A DNA stretch of 64,000 nucleotides, taken from contig NKIH01000004.1 of assembly GCA_002255925.1 (NCBI GenBank), positions 1 through 64,000 on the forward strand, written 5' to 3'. The notes beneath the pieces were generated by a model. It was not told the DNA's origin and ran no database searches. It worked only from the letters and a program-made list of their open reading frames with translations. Positions 37,927-47,312 of the stretch are shown piece by piece. This DNA comes from Burkholderiales bacterium PBB6 (GTDB lineage Bacteria > Pseudomonadota > Gammaproteobacteria > Burkholderiales > Burkholderiaceae_C). Every line of letters begins with the position of its first letter. The first letter of the stretch is position 1. The translations under genes and the position numbers were made by a program.

Positions 37927-39294
37927 TCAGAGGATGTAGCGCGACAGGTCTTCGTCGGCGGCCAGCGCACCCAGCTTGGCGTTGACCGTGTCCGCATCCA
38001 GCGTCACCGTCTGGCCCGACAGCCTCGGCGCGTCGAAGCTGATGTCGTCCAGCAGCCGCTCCATCACCGTGGCCAGGCGGCGCGCGCCGATGTTCTCGGT
38101 GCGCTCATTCACGTCAAACGCCACCTGGGCCAGCCGGCGGATGCCGTCGGGCGAGATGCTCAACGTCACGCCCTCGGTGGCCAGCAGTGCCTGGTACTGG
38201 CGCACCAGGTTGGCATGCGTGCTGCCGAGAATGGCCTCGAAGTCGTCGACGCTCAGGGCCTGCAACTCCACGCGGATCGGGAACCTCCCCTGCAACTCCG
38301 GAATCAGGTCGCTCGGCTTGGCCAGGTGAAAAGCGCCCGAGGCGATGAACAGGATGTGGTCGGTGCGGACCATGCCGTGCTTGGTGGTCACGGTCGTGCC
38401 TTCCACCAGCGGCAGCAGGTCCCGCTGAACGCCCTGGCGAGACACATCGGTGCCCTGGGTGTTGCTGCGCGCTGCCACCTTGTCGATCTCGTCGATGAAG
38501 ACGATGCCGTTCTGCTCGACGTTGTGCAGCGCCGCGCTGCGGATCTCGTCCTCGTTCACCAGCTTGGCGGCTTCTTCGTCGGCCAGCGCCTTCAGTGCAT
38601 CGACCACCTTGAGCTTGCGGCTGGACTTGCGCGTGGCCGCCATCTGCGAGAACAGGCCCTTGAGCTGCTCGGCCATCTCTTCCATGCCGGGCGGGCTCAG
38701 CAGGTCCACGCCCGCCTTGGCGTCGGCCAGTTCCAGCTCGACTTCCTTGTCGTCGAGTGCACCTTCGCGCAGGCGCTTGCGCATCACCTGGCGGGCGGTG
38801 CTCTCAGTCGCGTTCGGTGCGGCAGACGGGGCCGGCGCGGTGAAGCCGAACTCGTTGCCGGTGGTGGTGGCGGCATGGCGTGGCGGCGGCACCAGCACGT
38901 CCAGCAGGCGCTCCTCGGCGGCGTCTTCCGCCTTGATGCGGGCACGCTTGAGCGCCAGGTCGCGCTCCTGCTTCAGGCCCACTTCCATCAGGTCGCGGAT
39001 GATGGTGTCCACGTCCTTGCCCACATAGCCCACCTCGGTGAACTTGGTGGCTTCCACCTTGATGAAGGGCGCATCAGCCAGCTTGGCCAGGCGCCGGGCG
39101 ATCTCCGTCTTGCCCACGCCGGTCGGACCGATCATCAGGATGTTCTTCGGCGTGATCTCGGCGCGCAGCTTGTCGTCGACCTGCTGGCGCCGCCAGCGGT
39201 TGCGCAGGGCGATGGCCACGGCGCGCTTGGCAGCCTGCTGGCCGACGATGTGGCGGTCGAGTTCGGAGACGATCTCCTGCGGGGTCATGCTCAT
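37927..39294 (-). CDS. hslU: ATP-dependent protease ATPase subunit HslU
   Basis: A 455-residue AAA+ unfoldase that feeds substrates to HslV. Walker [10 protein letters not shown] is near residues 57-65, Walker [11 protein letters not shown] near 264-273, and the I-domain lies between. The C-terminus ends SRYIL, the tail that inserts into HslV to activate it. ATG 39294 overlaps the hslV stop as ATGA. The pair forms the HslVU heat-shock protease. Confidence 0.97.
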   Translation of the reverse strand: MSMTPQEIVSELDRHIVGQQAAKRAVAIALRNRWRRQQVDDKLRAEITPKNILMIGPTGVGKTEIARRLAKLADAPFIKVEATKFTEVGYVGKDVDTIIRDLMEVGLKQERDLALKRARIKAEDAAEERLLDVLVPPPRHAATTTGNEFGFTAPAPSAAPNATESTARQVMRKRLREGALDDKEVELELADAKAGVDLLSPPGMEEMAEQLKGLFSQMAATRKSSRKLKVVDALKALADEEAAKLVNEDEIRSAALHNVEQNGIVFIDEIDKVAARSNTQGTDVSRQGVQRDLLPLVEGTTVTTKHGMVRTDHILFIASGAFHLAKPSDLIPELQGRFPIRVELQALSVDDFEAILGSTHANLVRQYQALLATEGVTLSISPDGIRRLAQVAFDVNERTENIGARRLATVMERLLDDISFDAPRLSGQTVTLDADTVNAKLGALAADEDLSRYIL

Positions 39295-39884
39295 GCGACG
39301 GTCTCCATGCTGATCTGGGCCGGTCCGGGCAGCGGCGCTTCCAGGATCTCGATGGTGTGGTTTTGGTTGGTGTAGATGCAGATGTCGCCCGCGATCTCGA
39401 GCGAGCGCTTGACGATGTCGGGCGCGCTCATGTCGGTGTGGGCGATCAGGGCGCGGGCCGCGGCCTGCGCGTAGGCGCCGCCGGAGCCGATGGCCACCAG
39501 GCCGTGTTCGGGCTCCAGCACATCGCCGTTGCCGGTGATGATCAGCGACGCCTCGTGGTCGGCCACGGCGAGCATGGCTTCCAGGTTGCGCAAGACCTTG
39601 TCGGTGCGCCAGTCACGCGTCAGCTCGATGGCGGCGCGCACCAGGTGCCCGGAGTGCTTCTCCAGCTTGGCCTCGAAGCGCTCGAACAGGGTGAAGGCGT
39701 CGGCCGTGGCGCCGGCAAAACCGGCCAGCACCTTGTTGTGGTGCAGCTTGCGGACTTTGCGCGCGCTGGCCTTGACGACGATGTGCCCCAGCGTGACCTG
39801 GCCGTCGCCGCCCAGGGCGACTTGCCAGCCGGTGGGGGTGCGTCGGCGCACGCTGACGATGGTGGTGCCGTGATAGGAGTCCAT
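39291..39884 (-). CDS. hslV: ATP-dependent protease peptidase subunit HslV
   Basis: A 197-residue proteasome-like peptidase. The propeptide MDSYHG is removed to free the catalytic Thr7 (TTIVSVRR). The chain is longer than the usual 175-180 residues, with a short C-terminal extension ([16 protein letters not shown]). It is first of the hslVU pair. Its leader holds a sigma-32-like promoter and a 9-bp hairpin that includes the ribosome-binding bases. Expression is therefore probably heat-regulated at the transcriptional level and possibly at the translational level. Confidence 0.96.
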   Translation of the reverse strand: MDSYHGTTIVSVRRRTPTGWQVALGGDGQVTLGHIVVKASARKVRKLHHNKVLAGFAGATADAFTLFERFEAKLEKHSGHLVRAAIELTRDWRTDKVLRNLEAMLAVADHEASLIITGNGDVLEPEHGLVAIGSGGAYAQAAARALIAHTDMSAPDIVKRSLEIAGDICIYTNQNHTIEILEAPLPGPAQISMETVA

Positions 39885-39885
39885 G

Positions 39886-39914
39886 GCCTGAAGTTCGTGG
39901 ATGAGACTTCAGGC
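39886..39914 (-). promoter_or_regulatory. Hairpin covering the hslV ribosome-binding site
   Basis: In the mRNA sense GCCTGAAGT and ACTTCAGGC form a perfect 9-bp stem with an 11-base loop. The stem ends one base before the hslV ATG, and the only Shine-Dalgarno-like bases (CAGG) are inside the 3' arm. This could be an RNA thermometer or a block on readthrough transcripts. Confidence 0.55.
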
Positions 39915-39942
39915 ATATGGGCACGGATGGCCCGGCTGCAAG
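39915..39942 (-). promoter_or_regulatory. Sigma-32-like promoter of hslVU
   Basis: CTTGCA (39937-39942) and CCCATAT (39915-39921) are 15 bases apart, close to the heat-shock consensus CTTGAA and CCCCATNT. It lies about 31 bases upstream of the hslV start codon. The expected start point falls inside the 5' arm of the hairpin at 39886-39914. Confidence 0.55.
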
Positions 39943-39987
39943 GCCCCGGTCGGGCCGTGTTTCGCGCTGTGGAGCGCGCTGCGCCGC

Positions 39988-41685
39988 TCAGGCCTGGCGC
40001 AGCTGCACCGGCGCGTGTTCGGTGATGCCCATCGCGCCGAACATCAGGGCAACCAGGCGGTGCACATCGGTGAAGCTGATGTGGCGGCCTTCCGCGCGCT
40101 TGGCGATGACCCAGTTCAGCAGGTCACCAGCGGCGATGAAATCGACGCGGATCAGCAGCGCGCAGGAGATGCGCACGATGCGGGCGGTTTTCAGGTTGGC
40201 GTCCAGCGTGTGCAGCAGGCTGCTCAGGTCGCCTGACAGCTGGCCGGACAGATCCAGCGAGGTGACGGCCACGCCGCTGGCGCCTTCCAGGCCGCCTTGC
40301 ACCGTGGTCACGGCGTCGCTCAGCACCGACAGCGCAGCGGTTTGCGTGTTCAGTGGCGAGCCCGCGACGCGCGCCACGCAGCGGGTGGCTTCCCAGCTGG
40401 GCGGCGACACCTCGTAGGTCACGCAGTAATCAATGGCGATCTCGTCGAACTGATCCGGGCGGTTGACCAGGCGCAGCGCTTCGAGGCGGGCCAGCCAGTA
40501 CGACGGATCTGCATCGCGCACGCCCACGGGTGCAGCTTCCTGCAGCACCGTGAACAGGCGGTCGGCGGTCATCCAGCGCATTTCCAGCACCTGCTGGGCC
40601 CAGCGGCGCAGCAGCTGGCGCAGGGCGGCAGCGCCGTCAGGTTCGATGCGCTGCAGGCGGGTCCAGTCAAGCACCCAGGGCTGCGGCAGTTGCAGCGTGT
40701 GCGAATTCAGTTGCGCAACCGCATCGGCATCCAGCCGCTCGGGGCTGAGCCAACCGATGTCGCCGGAGTCGGGGCCACGCGCCACGGTCGACAAGGTGGC
40801 GTCGGCCACCAGGCGCGGCAGCGAGAACCACTGCGGCGGCGAGCGCTGCAGCTTTTGGGAATACTCGAGCGCCATGCTCTCGAAGCGCTGCTGCTGGCCG
40901 GTGGCGCGGAACAGGTCGAACAGCACCAGCCAGGTATCGCTGTGGCTCTGGCGGGCGCCTTGCGGGCCGGTCAGCTGCAGCAGTGCGCGTTCGCAGTGGT
41001 TGAAGTCGGCGTTCGCAAAGGCGATCACGGCCTCATCCAGCTCGTGGTCGTGGGTGACTTCGCTCACCTCGACCGACGGCATGGCGTTGGCGTTCACGGC
41101 CACCAGCTTGCCGGCGCCGGATGAGGCCGGTGCAGGTGCTGCGGCCGGCGAGTCTTCAACCCGGAATTCCAGCGGCTCCAGCTGCCTGGGCATCGGCCGG
41201 GTGACCATCGGCACGCTGTCGTCGCCGATGTCGGCAGGCACGGTCGCGTCCGGATCTTGAACTTGCGCGGTCAGGGTGGGCGGCACCACGCCGCCTGGGG
41301 GCGTGCGGCGCGGCGCCACCGGCACGGCCGAGCCCACCATCTGGCGCTCGATCGCGTCGATCTTGGCCTTCACGCCCGGCGCGGCATGGTTGGGCGGCTG
41401 GGTGGCCTTGACCTCGGAGTCGTCGAGCCGGGAGGTGGCGTTCAGCGACGCTGCCTGCTCGGCCGACAAGCCTTCGCGGCGGATGCGGCGCAGCATGTCG
41501 AGTTCGCGCTTGCGCACGAAGTCGTTGCGCCGCTTGCGCTCGATCATGGCCTTGAGTTCCGCCTTCTCGATGTCGGCGAACTGGCTGGCGGGGTCGTCGC
41601 TGCGCCCCATCAGGTCACGCGCCGGGGCAGCCATGCGGCTGACCATGCGGCGCAAAACGCCTTGGCTATCGGGAGGGCTGGCCAT
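39988..41685 (-). CDS. STAS-domain protein of unknown function
   Basis: A 565-residue soluble protein. The N-terminal 130 residues are charged and include KAMIERKRRNDFVRKRELDMLRR; a Pro/Ala linker follows. The middle (about 215-290) looks like a tetratricopeptide-type helical region. The C-terminal part (about 300-370 and 460-565) resembles STAS anti-sigma-antagonist-like folds, for example SCALLIRVDFIAAGDLLNWVI. It is widespread upstream of hslVU or near dksA in Burkholderiales as far as I recall, but the role is unassigned. It starts 36 bases after dksA and is probably co-transcribed with it. Confidence 0.68.
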   Translation of the reverse strand: MASPPDSQGVLRRMVSRMAAPARDLMGRSDDPASQFADIEKAELKAMIERKRRNDFVRKRELDMLRRIRREGLSAEQAASLNATSRLDDSEVKATQPPNHAAPGVKAKIDAIERQMVGSAVPVAPRRTPPGGVVPPTLTAQVQDPDATVPADIGDDSVPMVTRPMPRQLEPLEFRVEDSPAAAPAPASSGAGKLVAVNANAMPSVEVSEVTHDHELDEAVIAFANADFNHCERALLQLTGPQGARQSHSDTWLVLFDLFRATGQQQRFESMALEYSQKLQRSPPQWFSLPRLVADATLSTVARGPDSGDIGWLSPERLDADAVAQLNSHTLQLPQPWVLDWTRLQRIEPDGAAALRQLLRRWAQQVLEMRWMTADRLFTVLQEAAPVGVRDADPSYWLARLEALRLVNRPDQFDEIAIDYCVTYEVSPPSWEATRCVARVAGSPLNTQTAALSVLSDAVTTVQGGLEGASGVAVTSLDLSGQLSGDLSSLLHTLDANLKTARIVRISCALLIRVDFIAAGDLLNWVIAKRAEGRHISFTDVHRLVALMFGAMGITEHAPVQLRQA

Positions 41686-41721
41686 CGTGAGCGGCGGGGC
41701 AGGCGCGTGAGGAGCGGGAGG

Positions 41722-42507
41722 TCAGTCCCCGAACATCTTCTGCTTCAGCTCGCGCCGTTGCTGGGCTTCCAGCGACAGCGTGGCGGTCGGGCGGGCCAGC
41801 AGGCGGCCCAGGCCGATCGGCTCGCCGGTTTCGTCGCAGAAGCCGTAGTCGTTGGCGTCGATGCGCTGGATGGACTGCGAGATCTTCTTCAGCAGCTTGC
41901 GCTCACGGTCACGGGTGCGCAGTTCCAGGGCGTGCTCTTCCTCGATGGTGGCGCGGTCGGCCGGATCGGGGACGATGGACGTGTCTTCGCGGAGGTGCTC
42001 GGTGGTTTCACCGGCGTTCGACAGCAGGTCGTCCTTCAGCGCTTGCAGGCGGGCGCGGAAGAACTCCAGTTGCTTGTCGTTCATGTACTCCGCTTCCGGC
42101 ATGGCGTGCAGCTCGGCTTCGGTCAAATCGCGGCCAGCCTTGGTCTTCCAGGCGTTGGCCAATTTCGGGTCCGCTTTCACGGCGGGCTTCACAGCATTCA
42201 TCGGTTCAGGATAGGTTCTTGCAGGCGGCTTGGCCGGCGAAAAGCGCTCGGCAAAACTCGCGGTAGAAGGGCTGGGTGCAGCCATTCGGGTTGCGCCGCC
42301 GGCATTCGGTGCTGGCGGGTTGGTCACTTTAGGGGCAGCTGGCTTGGCAGCAGAAGGGCTTTTGGCCTTCGCGGTGCCAGGTTCGGCGACGGATTTCACG
42401 GCGGCGGCCTTGCTCGCGGCGCTTTTCGCCGGGGCCTTCTTTGCCGGGGTGGCTGTTTCTGCCGCGTCCTTGTTAGGGGCTGCGGTACTTGCCGAGGTCT
42501 TGCTCAC
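41722..42507 (-). CDS. dksA: RNA polymerase-binding factor DksA with long N-terminal extension
   Basis: A 261-residue DksA. The C-terminal 120 residues form the coiled-coil domain (FFRARLQALKDDLLSN, tip DPADRATIEEE) and the zinc-finger region. In that region YGFCDETGEPIGLGRLLARPTATLSLEAQ keeps only one of the four zinc-binding cysteines. Residues 1-105 are an Ala/Lys/Pro/Ser-rich extension like a histone H1 tail. The start is GTG 42507, eight bases after an excellent GAGGAG; this leaves a 136-base gap to the upstream GTPase gene. It modulates transcription initiation with ppGpp. Confidence 0.9.
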   Translation of the reverse strand: MSKTSASTAAPNKDAAETATPAKKAPAKSAASKAAAVKSVAEPGTAKAKSPSAAKPAAPKVTNPPAPNAGGATRMAAPSPSTASFAERFSPAKPPARTYPEPMNAVKPAVKADPKLANAWKTKAGRDLTEAELHAMPEAEYMNDKQLEFFRARLQALKDDLLSNAGETTEHLREDTSIVPDPADRATIEEEHALELRTRDRERKLLKKISQSIQRIDANDYGFCDETGEPIGLGRLLARPTATLSLEAQQRRELKQKMFGD

Positions 42508-42643
42508 GGTCCGTCTCCTCACCACTGCGCTCGTGAAAGAGGCGTTATACCCCGTCACGCCCGACGGTTGTGGTGCAACCGCCACGTTGGGCGCGCGGAT
42601 TGTAGTCACGCGCCCCACGCTTGATGGTTTTTCCTGACTCAGG

Positions 42644-43684
42644 TCAGGCGATGCAGCCTTCCAGACCCTGCAGCAGGATCTCGCGTGGCAAATCGATACC
42701 AATGAAAACCATTTTGCTGACCTTGGCTTCTCCCGGTGCCCACTTCGGGCCCAGGTCGCTGCCCATCAGCTGGTGCACGCCCTGGAAGATCACCTTGCGG
42801 TCGCTGCCCTTGATGTGCAGCACGCCCTTGTAGCGCAGCATTTTCGGGCCGTAAACCTGCACGATGGCGCCCAGGAAGTCTTCCAGCTTGGCGGGCGACA
42901 GCGGCTTGTCAGCACGGAACACGAACGACTTCACGTCGTCGTCGTGGTGGTGGTGATGCGGGTGGTCGCAGTGCTCGCCATGCTCATGGTCGTGATCGTG
43001 GTGGTGATCATGGCCGTGGCTGCCGCCTTCGTTCAGGAAGTCGGGGTCGATGTCGAGCTTGGCATTCAGGTTGAAGCCCTTCAGGTCGAACACGCTGGCG
43101 ATCGGCACTTCGCCGAAATGCACCTGGTGGTGCGGTGCACGCGGGTTCATGTGCTTCAGGCGGTGCTTCAGGGCCTCGACGGCGGCGGGCTCGACCAGGT
43201 CGGTCTTGCTGATGAAGATCTGGTCCGCAAAGCCCACCTGGCGGCGCGCTTCCTGGCGGGTGTCCAGCTGATCGTTGGCGTGCTTGGCGTCCACCAGGGT
43301 CAGGATGGAGTCGAGCAGGAAGCTCTCGGCCACCTCGTCGTCCATGAAGAAGGTCTGTGCCACGGGGCCGGGGTCGGCCAGGCCGGTGGTCTCGATCACC
43401 ACGCGGTCAAAACTCAGTTCGCCCTTGCGGCGACGCGCGGCCAGGTCGGCCAGCGTCGTGCGCAGGTCTTCGCGGATGGTGCAGCAGACGCAGCCGTTGC
43501 TCATCTGGATCACCTGCTCGTTAGTGTCGGAGATGAGGATGTCGGTGTCGATGTTCTCTTCGCCGAATTCGTTCTCGATCACCGCGATCTTCTGGCCGTG
43601 GGCTTCGGTCAGGATGCGTTTCAGCAAGGTGGTCTTGCCGGCGCCGAGGAAGCCGGTGAGGATGGTCGCGGGGATGAGGGACAT
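42644..43684 (-). CDS. COG0523 (CobW/ZNG1) metallochaperone GTPase
   Basis: A 346-residue G3E GTPase that delivers metal, usually zinc, to client proteins. It shows P-loop GFLGAGKTT (11-19), the metal-binding CxCC (Cys65, Cys67, Cys68), SKTD for guanine recognition, and a striking His/Asp-rich loop (about 220-250) before the C-terminal CobW domain. ATG 43684 is the natural family start. The promoter region carries an 18-base palindrome at 43765-43782. It lies upstream of a DksA that lacks most zinc ligands, hinting at a zinc-related function. Confidence 0.9.
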   Translation of the reverse strand: MSLIPATILTGFLGAGKTTLLKRILTEAHGQKIAVIENEFGEENIDTDILISDTNEQVIQMSNGCVCCTIREDLRTTLADLAARRRKGELSFDRVVIETTGLADPGPVAQTFFMDDEVAESFLLDSILTLVDAKHANDQLDTRQEARRQVGFADQIFISKTDLVEPAAVEALKHRLKHMNPRAPHHQVHFGEVPIASVFDLKGFNLNAKLDIDPDFLNEGGSHGHDHHHDHDHEHGEHCDHPHHHHHDDDVKSFVFRADKPLSPAKLEDFLGAIVQVYGPKMLRYKGVLHIKGSDRKVIFQGVHQLMGSDLGPKWAPGEAKVSKMVFIGIDLPREILLQGLEGCIA

Positions 43685-43756
43685 GGTGCGTCGGAGAAGC
43701 GGTAAGGCCAAAAATGAGGGAACAGCCAAGAGTGTGCGCCATTCCAGCGGCGCGCA

Positions 43757-43785
43757 ACTCTTCTACAGGGTAGCGACCCTGTCAA
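43757..43785 (-). promoter_or_regulatory. Promoter with 18-base palindromic operator
   Basis: ACAGGGTAGCGACCCTGT (43765-43782) has perfect 7-base arms. On the minus strand a consensus -35 TTGACA (43780-43785) overlaps its edge; a weak -10 (AAGAGT, 43757-43762) follows after 17 bases. A palindrome between -35 and -10 is the arrangement of MerR-type metal regulators. It lies between the GTPase gene and corC. Confidence 0.55.
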
Positions 43786-43804
43786 GTGAATCGAGTATTC
43801 TCGG

Positions 43805-44722
43805 GTGGTCTCCACTGCCGACACCGACTTCGTGTCTGAACCACATTCCGGCCGGCCGCCCCGAGGCGGCCACCCCCACGGTCTTGCCGACCGTCGTACC
43901 TTGTTCGAGCGCCTGGTCGAGTTCCTCTCGCCCGGCCCCGATTCCACCGATGAGCTGATCGAAACCCTGGCGGATGCCGAGGACCGTGAGCTGATCGAGC
44001 CGGAGTCACGCGCCATGCTCGAAGGCGTGATCCGCATGGCCGACATGGTGGCGGGCGACGTGATGGTCGCCGCACCTCGCATGGACGTGCTCGATATTGA
44101 CGCCCCGTATGACGAGCTGCTCGCGTCGGTGATCGACACCGGGCACTCCCGGTTCCCGGTCACCGAGGACGGGCGCGACAACATCATCGGCATCCTGATG
44201 GCGAAGGACCTGCTCAAACTGCAGCGCTCGCCTGATTTGAACCTGCGCACGCTGCTGCGGCCTGCGGTGTTCGTGCCTGAAAGCAAGGGCCTGAACGAGC
44301 TGCTGCGTGACTTCCGCTCGAACCGCAACCACCTGGCCATCGTGATTGATGAGTTCGGCACCACCGCCGGCCTGATCACCATCGAGGACGTGCTGGAAGA
44401 AATCGTCGGCGAAATCGAAGACGAATTCGACGTGGCGGATGCCGAAAGCGGCGTCTACACGCTGGCCGATGGCAGCTACCGGGTGGCGGGCGATGCCGAC
44501 ATCTCGGCGGTCAACGAGGCCTTTGCCCTCGGCTATTCCGAAGCTGATTTCGACACCATCGGCGGCCTGATTGCCCACCAGCTGGGCCGTGTGCCCCGCC
44601 GTGGCGAGACGGTGGAAACCGGTGGCCTGTCGTTCACCGTGATGCTGACGCGCGGCGGCGCCGTGCGCTGGTTCCGCGTGCGCCGGGTGACGGCCAAGAG
44701 CGGCCAGGCGGGCGCGGCGTGA
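43805..44722 (+). CDS. corC: CorC family protein with CBS pair
   Basis: A 305-residue HlyC/CorC protein, associated with magnesium/cobalt efflux and envelope homeostasis. The short form lacks the DUF21 membrane domain. Two CBS domains (about 80-205, with VMVAAPRMDVLDID and VIDEFGTTAGLITIEDVLEEIVGEIEDE) are followed by the CorC_HlyC domain (about 215-295). The start is uncertain: GTG 43805 or GTG 43832; a possible -10 TATTCT is just upstream, so the message may have almost no leader. Its stop overlaps the lnt start (GTGA). Confidence 0.9.
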   Translation: MVSTADTDFVSEPHSGRPPRGGHPHGLADRRTLFERLVEFLSPGPDSTDELIETLADAEDRELIEPESRAMLEGVIRMADMVAGDVMVAAPRMDVLDIDAPYDELLASVIDTGHSRFPVTEDGRDNIIGILMAKDLLKLQRSPDLNLRTLLRPAVFVPESKGLNELLRDFRSNRNHLAIVIDEFGTTAGLITIEDVLEEIVGEIEDEFDVADAESGVYTLADGSYRVAGDADISAVNEAFALGYSEADFDTIGGLIAHQLGRVPRRGETVETGGLSFTVMLTRGGAVRWFRVRRVTAKSGQAGAA

Positions 44723-46251
44723 GCCTGCTGACTTGGCTGGCTGCGCCGGGCTGGCGTGGCCGGCTCGGGGTGGGCTCTGCGGCCGTTCTGGCGGGTGCGC
44801 TGCACACCGCGTCATTCGCCCCAAACGACGGGTGGTGGCTGCAACTGGCCAGCCTCGCTGCGCTCGCCCATGCCGTGATGCATGTGCCGGTGCGCCGCGC
44901 CGCGTGGCTCGGCGGCTGCTTCAGCCTGGGCTGGTTGACGTCCGGGCTGTGGTGGCTGTGGATCAGCATGCATGACTTCGGCGGCATGCCGGCCACGCTG
45001 GCCGCTGCGGCGGTGCTGGCGCTGTGCGGTGCCTTGTCGCTCTACATGGCGGCTGCGATGGCTTTGGCGGCCCGGCTGCGCCAGCGCCATGCGCTCGTGA
45101 ATGCCGTGGTGTTCGCGGCGTGCTGGCTGCTGGCCGAGCTGGCGCGTGGCCAGCTCTTCACCGGTTTTCCGTGGATCGCCTCTGGTTATGCGCACACCAC
45201 CGGGCCGCTGGCCACGCTCGCGCCTTGGGTGGGGGTGTACGGCATCGGGGCGGCTGCGGCCCTGCTGGCGGCAGCCGCAGCGGCTTGGCTGGACCGCCGC
45301 CAGCCCGGTCGCGGCCTGGCCACGCTGGTGGCGCTCACCTGGCCGGTGCTGGCGTGGCTCGCGCCGTCGCAGTTCACCACGGGCACGGGCATGCTGTCGG
45401 TCAGCCTGCTGCAGCCCAATGTGGCGCAAGACCTGAAATTCGATCCGGACCACATCGCCGCCAACATGGTGGCCCTGGCGGCCCAGGTGCAGCAGGCGCG
45501 CGGCACGCTGGTCGTCACGCCCGAGTCGGTGCTGCCGCTGGCGCAGGCCCAGCTCGATCCGGGCTATTGGGACACGCTCACCGAGCCGTTCGAGCGCCCC
45601 GGGCGGGCTGCACTGATCGGCACCTTCCTGGGCAATGAGACTGACGGCTACGTGAATTCGCTGGCCGGGGTGTCTGCCGGGCGGCTGGATGCAGACAACT
45701 TCTACCGCTACGGCAAGCGCCACCTGCTGCCGTTTGGCGAGTTCGTGCCGCCGGGTTTTCGCTGGCTGGTCGACATGATGCAGATCCCGCTGGGCGACCA
45801 GGCCAGCGGGCAGAGTCTGGCCTTGCTGCCAGTGGCCGGTCAGCGCGTGCGCCCGCTGATCTGCTACGAGGATTTGTTCGGCGAAGACTTCGCGGCCGCC
45901 ACGCTGGGGGCTGAAGGTGCCACCGTGCTGGCCAACGCCACCAACCTCGCCTGGTTCGGGCGCTGGATGGTGCAGGACCAGCACCTGCAGTTCTCGCGCA
46001 TGCGGGCACTGGAGCTGCAGCGCCCGCTCGTGCGGGCCACCAATACCGGCGCCACGGCGGTGGTGAATCACCTCGGCGAGGTGGTGGACCGCCTGCCCGC
46101 CGGGCAGCCCGGCACGCTGGAGGCCACGGTGGAAGGGCGCGTCGGCGCCACGCCGTACGCCCGGTGGGTCAGTGCGGCGGGCTTGTGGCCGCTGTGGCTG
46201 CTGTCGCTGATCGTGGTGCTGGTGGGCTGGAAGCGCCGGGCCGGCCCGTAG
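44719..46251 (+). CDS. lnt: Apolipoprotein N-acyltransferase
   Basis: A 510-residue inner-membrane enzyme that adds the third acyl chain to lipoproteins. Several N-terminal membrane segments (within about 1-210) are followed by the periplasmic nitrilase-like domain. The catalytic triad region is visible as [10 protein letters not shown] (Glu), [10 protein letters not shown] (Lys) and [11 protein letters not shown] (Cys). A final membrane segment lies near the C-terminus. The GTG start overlaps the corC stop by four bases, so the two are coupled, an order common in proteobacteria. Confidence 0.96.
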   Translation: MSLLTWLAAPGWRGRLGVGSAAVLAGALHTASFAPNDGWWLQLASLAALAHAVMHVPVRRAAWLGGCFSLGWLTSGLWWLWISMHDFGGMPATLAAAAVLALCGALSLYMAAAMALAARLRQRHALVNAVVFAACWLLAELARGQLFTGFPWIASGYAHTTGPLATLAPWVGVYGIGAAAALLAAAAAAWLDRRQPGRGLATLVALTWPVLAWLAPSQFTTGTGMLSVSLLQPNVAQDLKFDPDHIAANMVALAAQVQQARGTLVVTPESVLPLAQAQLDPGYWDTLTEPFERPGRAALIGTFLGNETDGYVNSLAGVSAGRLDADNFYRYGKRHLLPFGEFVPPGFRWLVDMMQIPLGDQASGQSLALLPVAGQRVRPLICYEDLFGEDFAAATLGAEGATVLANATNLAWFGRWMVQDQHLQFSRMRALELQRPLVRATNTGATAVVNHLGEVVDRLPAGQPGTLEATVEGRVGATPYARWVSAAGLWPLWLLSLIVVLVGWKRRAGP

Positions 46252-46343
46252 AATCGGCTGCTTTCCCCTTGACTGCGGCTGGTGGCCGCGCAGGTGTTGC
46301 CGGCGGCTGCGCTGGCTTGCTGCGCCGCCCGGCCCTTCCACAC

Positions 46344-47306
46344 ATGCTCACCTTCCAGCAACTCATCCTCCGGCTTCAGGACTACTGGGACGCCCAGGGC
46401 TGCGCACTGCTGCAGCCGTACGACATGGAAGTCGGCGCCGGCACCAGCCACACGGCCACGTTTTTGCGCGCCATCGGCCCGGAGCCCTGGAAGGCCGCCT
46501 ACGTTCAGCCCAGCCGCCGCCCGAAGGATGGCCGTTACGGCCAGAACCCGAACCGCCTGCAGCACTACTACCAGTACCAGGTCGTGCTCAAGCCAGCACC
46601 GGCCAACATCCTGGAGCTCTACCTCGGCTCGCTCGAAGCCCTGGGCTTCGATCTGAAGAAGAACGACGTCCGCTTCGTTGAAGACGATTGGGAAAACCCG
46701 ACGCTGGGCTGCTGGGGCCTGGGCTGGGAGGTCTGGCTGAACGGCATGGAAGTGACCCAGTTCACCTACTTCCAGCAGGTTGGCGGCATTGACTGCAAGC
46801 CCATCACCGGCGAGATCACCTACGGCCTCGAGCGCCTGGCGATGTACCTGCAGGGCGTCGAGAACGTCTATGACCTGATCTACGCCAAGGGCCAGAACGG
46901 CGCGCCTGACATCAAGTACGGCGACGTCTTCCTGCAGAACGAGATCGAGCAGTCGACCTACAACTTCGAGCACAGCGACGTCGAGTTCCTGCTGCATGCC
47001 TTCGGTGCCCACGAAAAGCAGAGCCAGTACCTGATGACCCAGCAGCTGGCACTGCCCGCCTACGAGCAACTGCTCAAGGCCGGCCATACCTTCAACCTGC
47101 TGGACGCCCGCGGCGCCATCAGCGTGACCGAGCGGGCGGCCTACATCGGTCGCATCCGCAACCTGGCACGGGCCGTGGCGCAAAGCTACCTCGACAGCCG
47201 CGCCCGCCTGGGCTTCCCGATGGCACCCAAGGCCTGGGGCGATGAAGTCGCCGCCCAGCTCGCAGCCAAGGCCGAGAAGGCCGCCAAGTCCGACGCGAAG
47301 GCCTGA
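46344..47306 (+). CDS. glyQ: Glycyl-tRNA synthetase alpha subunit
   Basis: A 320-residue class II synthetase subunit. The start [20 protein letters not shown] and blocks such as [26 protein letters not shown] and [26 protein letters not shown] are diagnostic. It works as an alpha2beta2 tetramer with the product of glyS, six bases downstream. ATG 46344 is chosen because the sequence upstream to 46164 belongs to the lnt tail in another frame. Confidence 0.97.
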   Translation: MLTFQQLILRLQDYWDAQGCALLQPYDMEVGAGTSHTATFLRAIGPEPWKAAYVQPSRRPKDGRYGQNPNRLQHYYQYQVVLKPAPANILELYLGSLEALGFDLKKNDVRFVEDDWENPTLGCWGLGWEVWLNGMEVTQFTYFQQVGGIDCKPITGEITYGLERLAMYLQGVENVYDLIYAKGQNGAPDIKYGDVFLQNEIEQSTYNFEHSDVEFLLHAFGAHEKQSQYLMTQQLALPAYEQLLKAGHTFNLLDARGAISVTERAAYIGRIRNLARAVAQSYLDSRARLGFPMAPKAWGDEVAAQLAAKAEKAAKSDAKA

Positions 47307-47312
47307 CCCGAC

